The notes beneath the pieces are model-generated. The model was not told the DNA's origin and searched no databases. It saw nothing but the letters and a program-made list of their open reading frames with translations. From the NCBI GenBank assembly GCA_021781255.1, contig JAJXXG010001050.1, forward strand, positions 1-7,554: a stretch of 7,554 nt of DNA, written 5' to 3'. This document shows, piece by piece, positions 6,430-7,554 of the stretch. Source of the DNA: Acidobacteriota bacterium. Its GTDB lineage: Bacteria > Acidobacteriota > Terriglobia > Terriglobales > Acidobacteriaceae. The position numbers and the translations under genes were made by a program. Each line of letters begins with the position of its first letter. The first letter of the stretch is position 1.

Positions 6430-7554
6430 ATGCCTGCTGGTTCTTTTACCGAATCCGTTGTCGAAGAAGCCGCGCTCGAATGGCTGGCCGCCAGGGGCTG
6501 GACGATTCTGCATGGGCCGGAGATTGCCCACGGGATGCCCGCTGCTGAGCGCACCGATCCGGACTTTCGCGATGTGGTGCTGGAGCGCAGGCTGCGCCAG
6601 TCGCTGCAACGGCTGAACCCGGTGCTCTCGCAGGATGCCATCGAGGCCGCGCTGCGCAAGCTGACCGTTGTAGACGGACCGAGCCTGCTGGAGCGCAACC
6701 GCACCGCATGGCGCATGCTGACCGATGGCGTCGCGGTGGAGATTGCGCGCCCGGACGGAACGCTCGGTGGCTTTCCCGTGCGCGTCGTGGACTTTGAGAA
6801 TCCTGACAATAACGACTGGGTGGCCGTGAACCAGTTCACCGTGCGCGAAGGCCAGCACGTCCGGCGGCCCGACATTCTGCTCTTTCTGAACGGCCTGCCC
6901 ATCGCCGGGATCGAACTGAAGAACGCGACCGACGAGAAGGCCACCATCTGGGCCGCCTACGACCAGCTCCAGACCTACAAGCACCAGATTCCGTCGCTCT
7001 ACGTTCATAACGCGCTGCTGTGCATCTCGGACGGCATGGAGGCCCGCGTCGGCTCACTGACCTCGCCGCCGGAGCGCTTTCTGCCGTGGCGCACGATTGA
7101 AGGCGAGAAGCCCGCGCCTGCGACCATTCCGCAGTTGCGCGTGGTGATCGAGGGACTCTTCGACCGGCAGCGACTGCTGGACTTCCTGCACTACTTTATC
7201 GTCTTCGAGGAAGAGAAGACGGGTACGGTGAAGAAGATTGCCGGATACCACCAGTTCCACGCGGTGAACCATGCCATCGACGCGACGATTGCCGCAGCGG
7301 ACAGCCAGGGCGACCGCCGCGCCGGCGTCGTCTGGCACACGCAGGGTTCCGGCAAGAGCCTGACGATGGTCTTTTATGCCGGACGGCTGGCGCTCGATCC
7401 ACGCTTGCAGAACCCGACGATTGTTGTCCTGACGGACAGGAACGACCTGGACGACCAGCTCTTCGGCACCTTCTCCCGCTGCCATGAGACGCTGCGCCAG
7501 CCGCCGATGCAGGCCGAAAGCCGGGAGCATCTCCGCCAACTGCTGAGCGTCTCT
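6430..7554 (+). CDS. hsdR: Type I restriction endonuclease/translocase subunit HsdR, 3'-truncated by window edge
   Basis: The frame is open to the last base and gives the first 375 residues of HsdR, usually about 1000 residues or more. HsdR translocates DNA using ATP and cleaves it when the HsdM-HsdS complex meets an unmethylated site. The nuclease domain is intact: [20 protein letters not shown] (residues 146-165) supplies the PD-(D/E)xK residues D148, E162 and K164, followed by the QxxxY motif Q179-Y183 (QLQTY). The first helicase motif, Walker A, is TQGSGKS at 304-310, and [16 protein letters not shown] is the motif Ia region. The ATG at 6430 is chosen. A GTG at 6421, in frame and directly after a TGA, would add three residues and cannot be excluded; neither has a strong ribosome binding site. 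Base composition returns to the high GC of hsdM. Confidence 0.95.
   Translation, partial: MPAGSFTESVVEEAALEWLAARGWTILHGPEIAHGMPAAERTDPDFRDVVLERRLRQSLQRLNPVLSQDAIEAALRKLTVVDGPSLLERNRTAWRMLTDGVAVEIARPDGTLGGFPVRVVDFENPDNNDWVAVNQFTVREGQHVRRPDILLFLNGLPIAGIELKNATDEKATIWAAYDQLQTYKHQIPSLYVHNALLCISDGMEARVGSLTSPPERFLPWRTIEGEKPAPATIPQLRVVIEGLFDRQRLLDFLHYFIVFEEEKTGTVKKIAGYHQFHAVNHAIDATIAAADSQGDRRAGVVWHTQGSGKSLTMVFYAGRLALDPRLQNPTIVVLTDRNDLDDQLFGTFSRCHETLRQPPMQAESREHLRQLLSVS

Noticed and set aside
6297..7539. Several long minus-strand open frames opposite hsdR
   Set aside because: They lie antisense to a clear HsdR reading frame with intact nuclease and Walker motifs. Their translations are rich in arginine and serine with no recognisable motif, as expected from high-GC antisense frames.

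Overview
The window is one strand-consistent, gene-dense stretch of a GC-rich bacterial genome. It is a type I restriction-modification (RM) operon with extra genes packed between its hsd genes. All nine genes read on the + strand. They are separated by at most 17 bases, and most overlap by 4 to 11 bases. The host cannot be named from this sequence. The high-GC hsd backbone, AGGAGG-type ribosome binding sites and ATG/GTG starts fit many GC-rich Gram-negative groups. No rRNA, tRNA, transposase, integrase, CRISPR array or convincing terminator is visible.

Layout: (1) the C-terminal part of hsdM (methyltransferase), cut by the left edge; (2) a small ORF holding only the N-terminal domain of a DUF1016/YhcG-type protein; (3) a RhuM-family gene; (4) hsdS (DNA specificity subunit, two target-recognition halves); (5) a small four-helix membrane protein and (6) a DUF4868-like protein, together matching the two-gene anti-phage system Kiwa (kwaA, kwaB); (7) a DUF6978-like protein and (8) a DUF1828/DUF1829-like protein, an uncharacterised translationally coupled pair; (9) the N-terminal part of hsdR (nuclease/translocase), cut by the right edge and open to the last base.

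How they may work together: HsdM, HsdS and HsdR would form the type I enzyme that methylates host DNA and cleaves foreign DNA. KwaA and KwaB would add a membrane-linked anti-phage layer. RhuM, the DUF1016 remnant and the DUF6978/DUF1828 pair are accessory genes whose roles are not known. The tight spacing implies one polycistronic message or a few strongly coupled ones.

The most unusual feature is a repeated gene junction. The sequence that ends hsdM and starts the next gene (Shine-Dalgarno, ATG and overlapping TGA) recurs at the end of the DUF1016 fragment and again at the end of rhuM, where hsdS starts. These direct repeats suggest that genes have been added or exchanged between hsdM and hsdS by recombination at a reusable junction. 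The DUF1016 gene appears to have lost its nuclease domain in the process and now ends in an hsdM-like tail.
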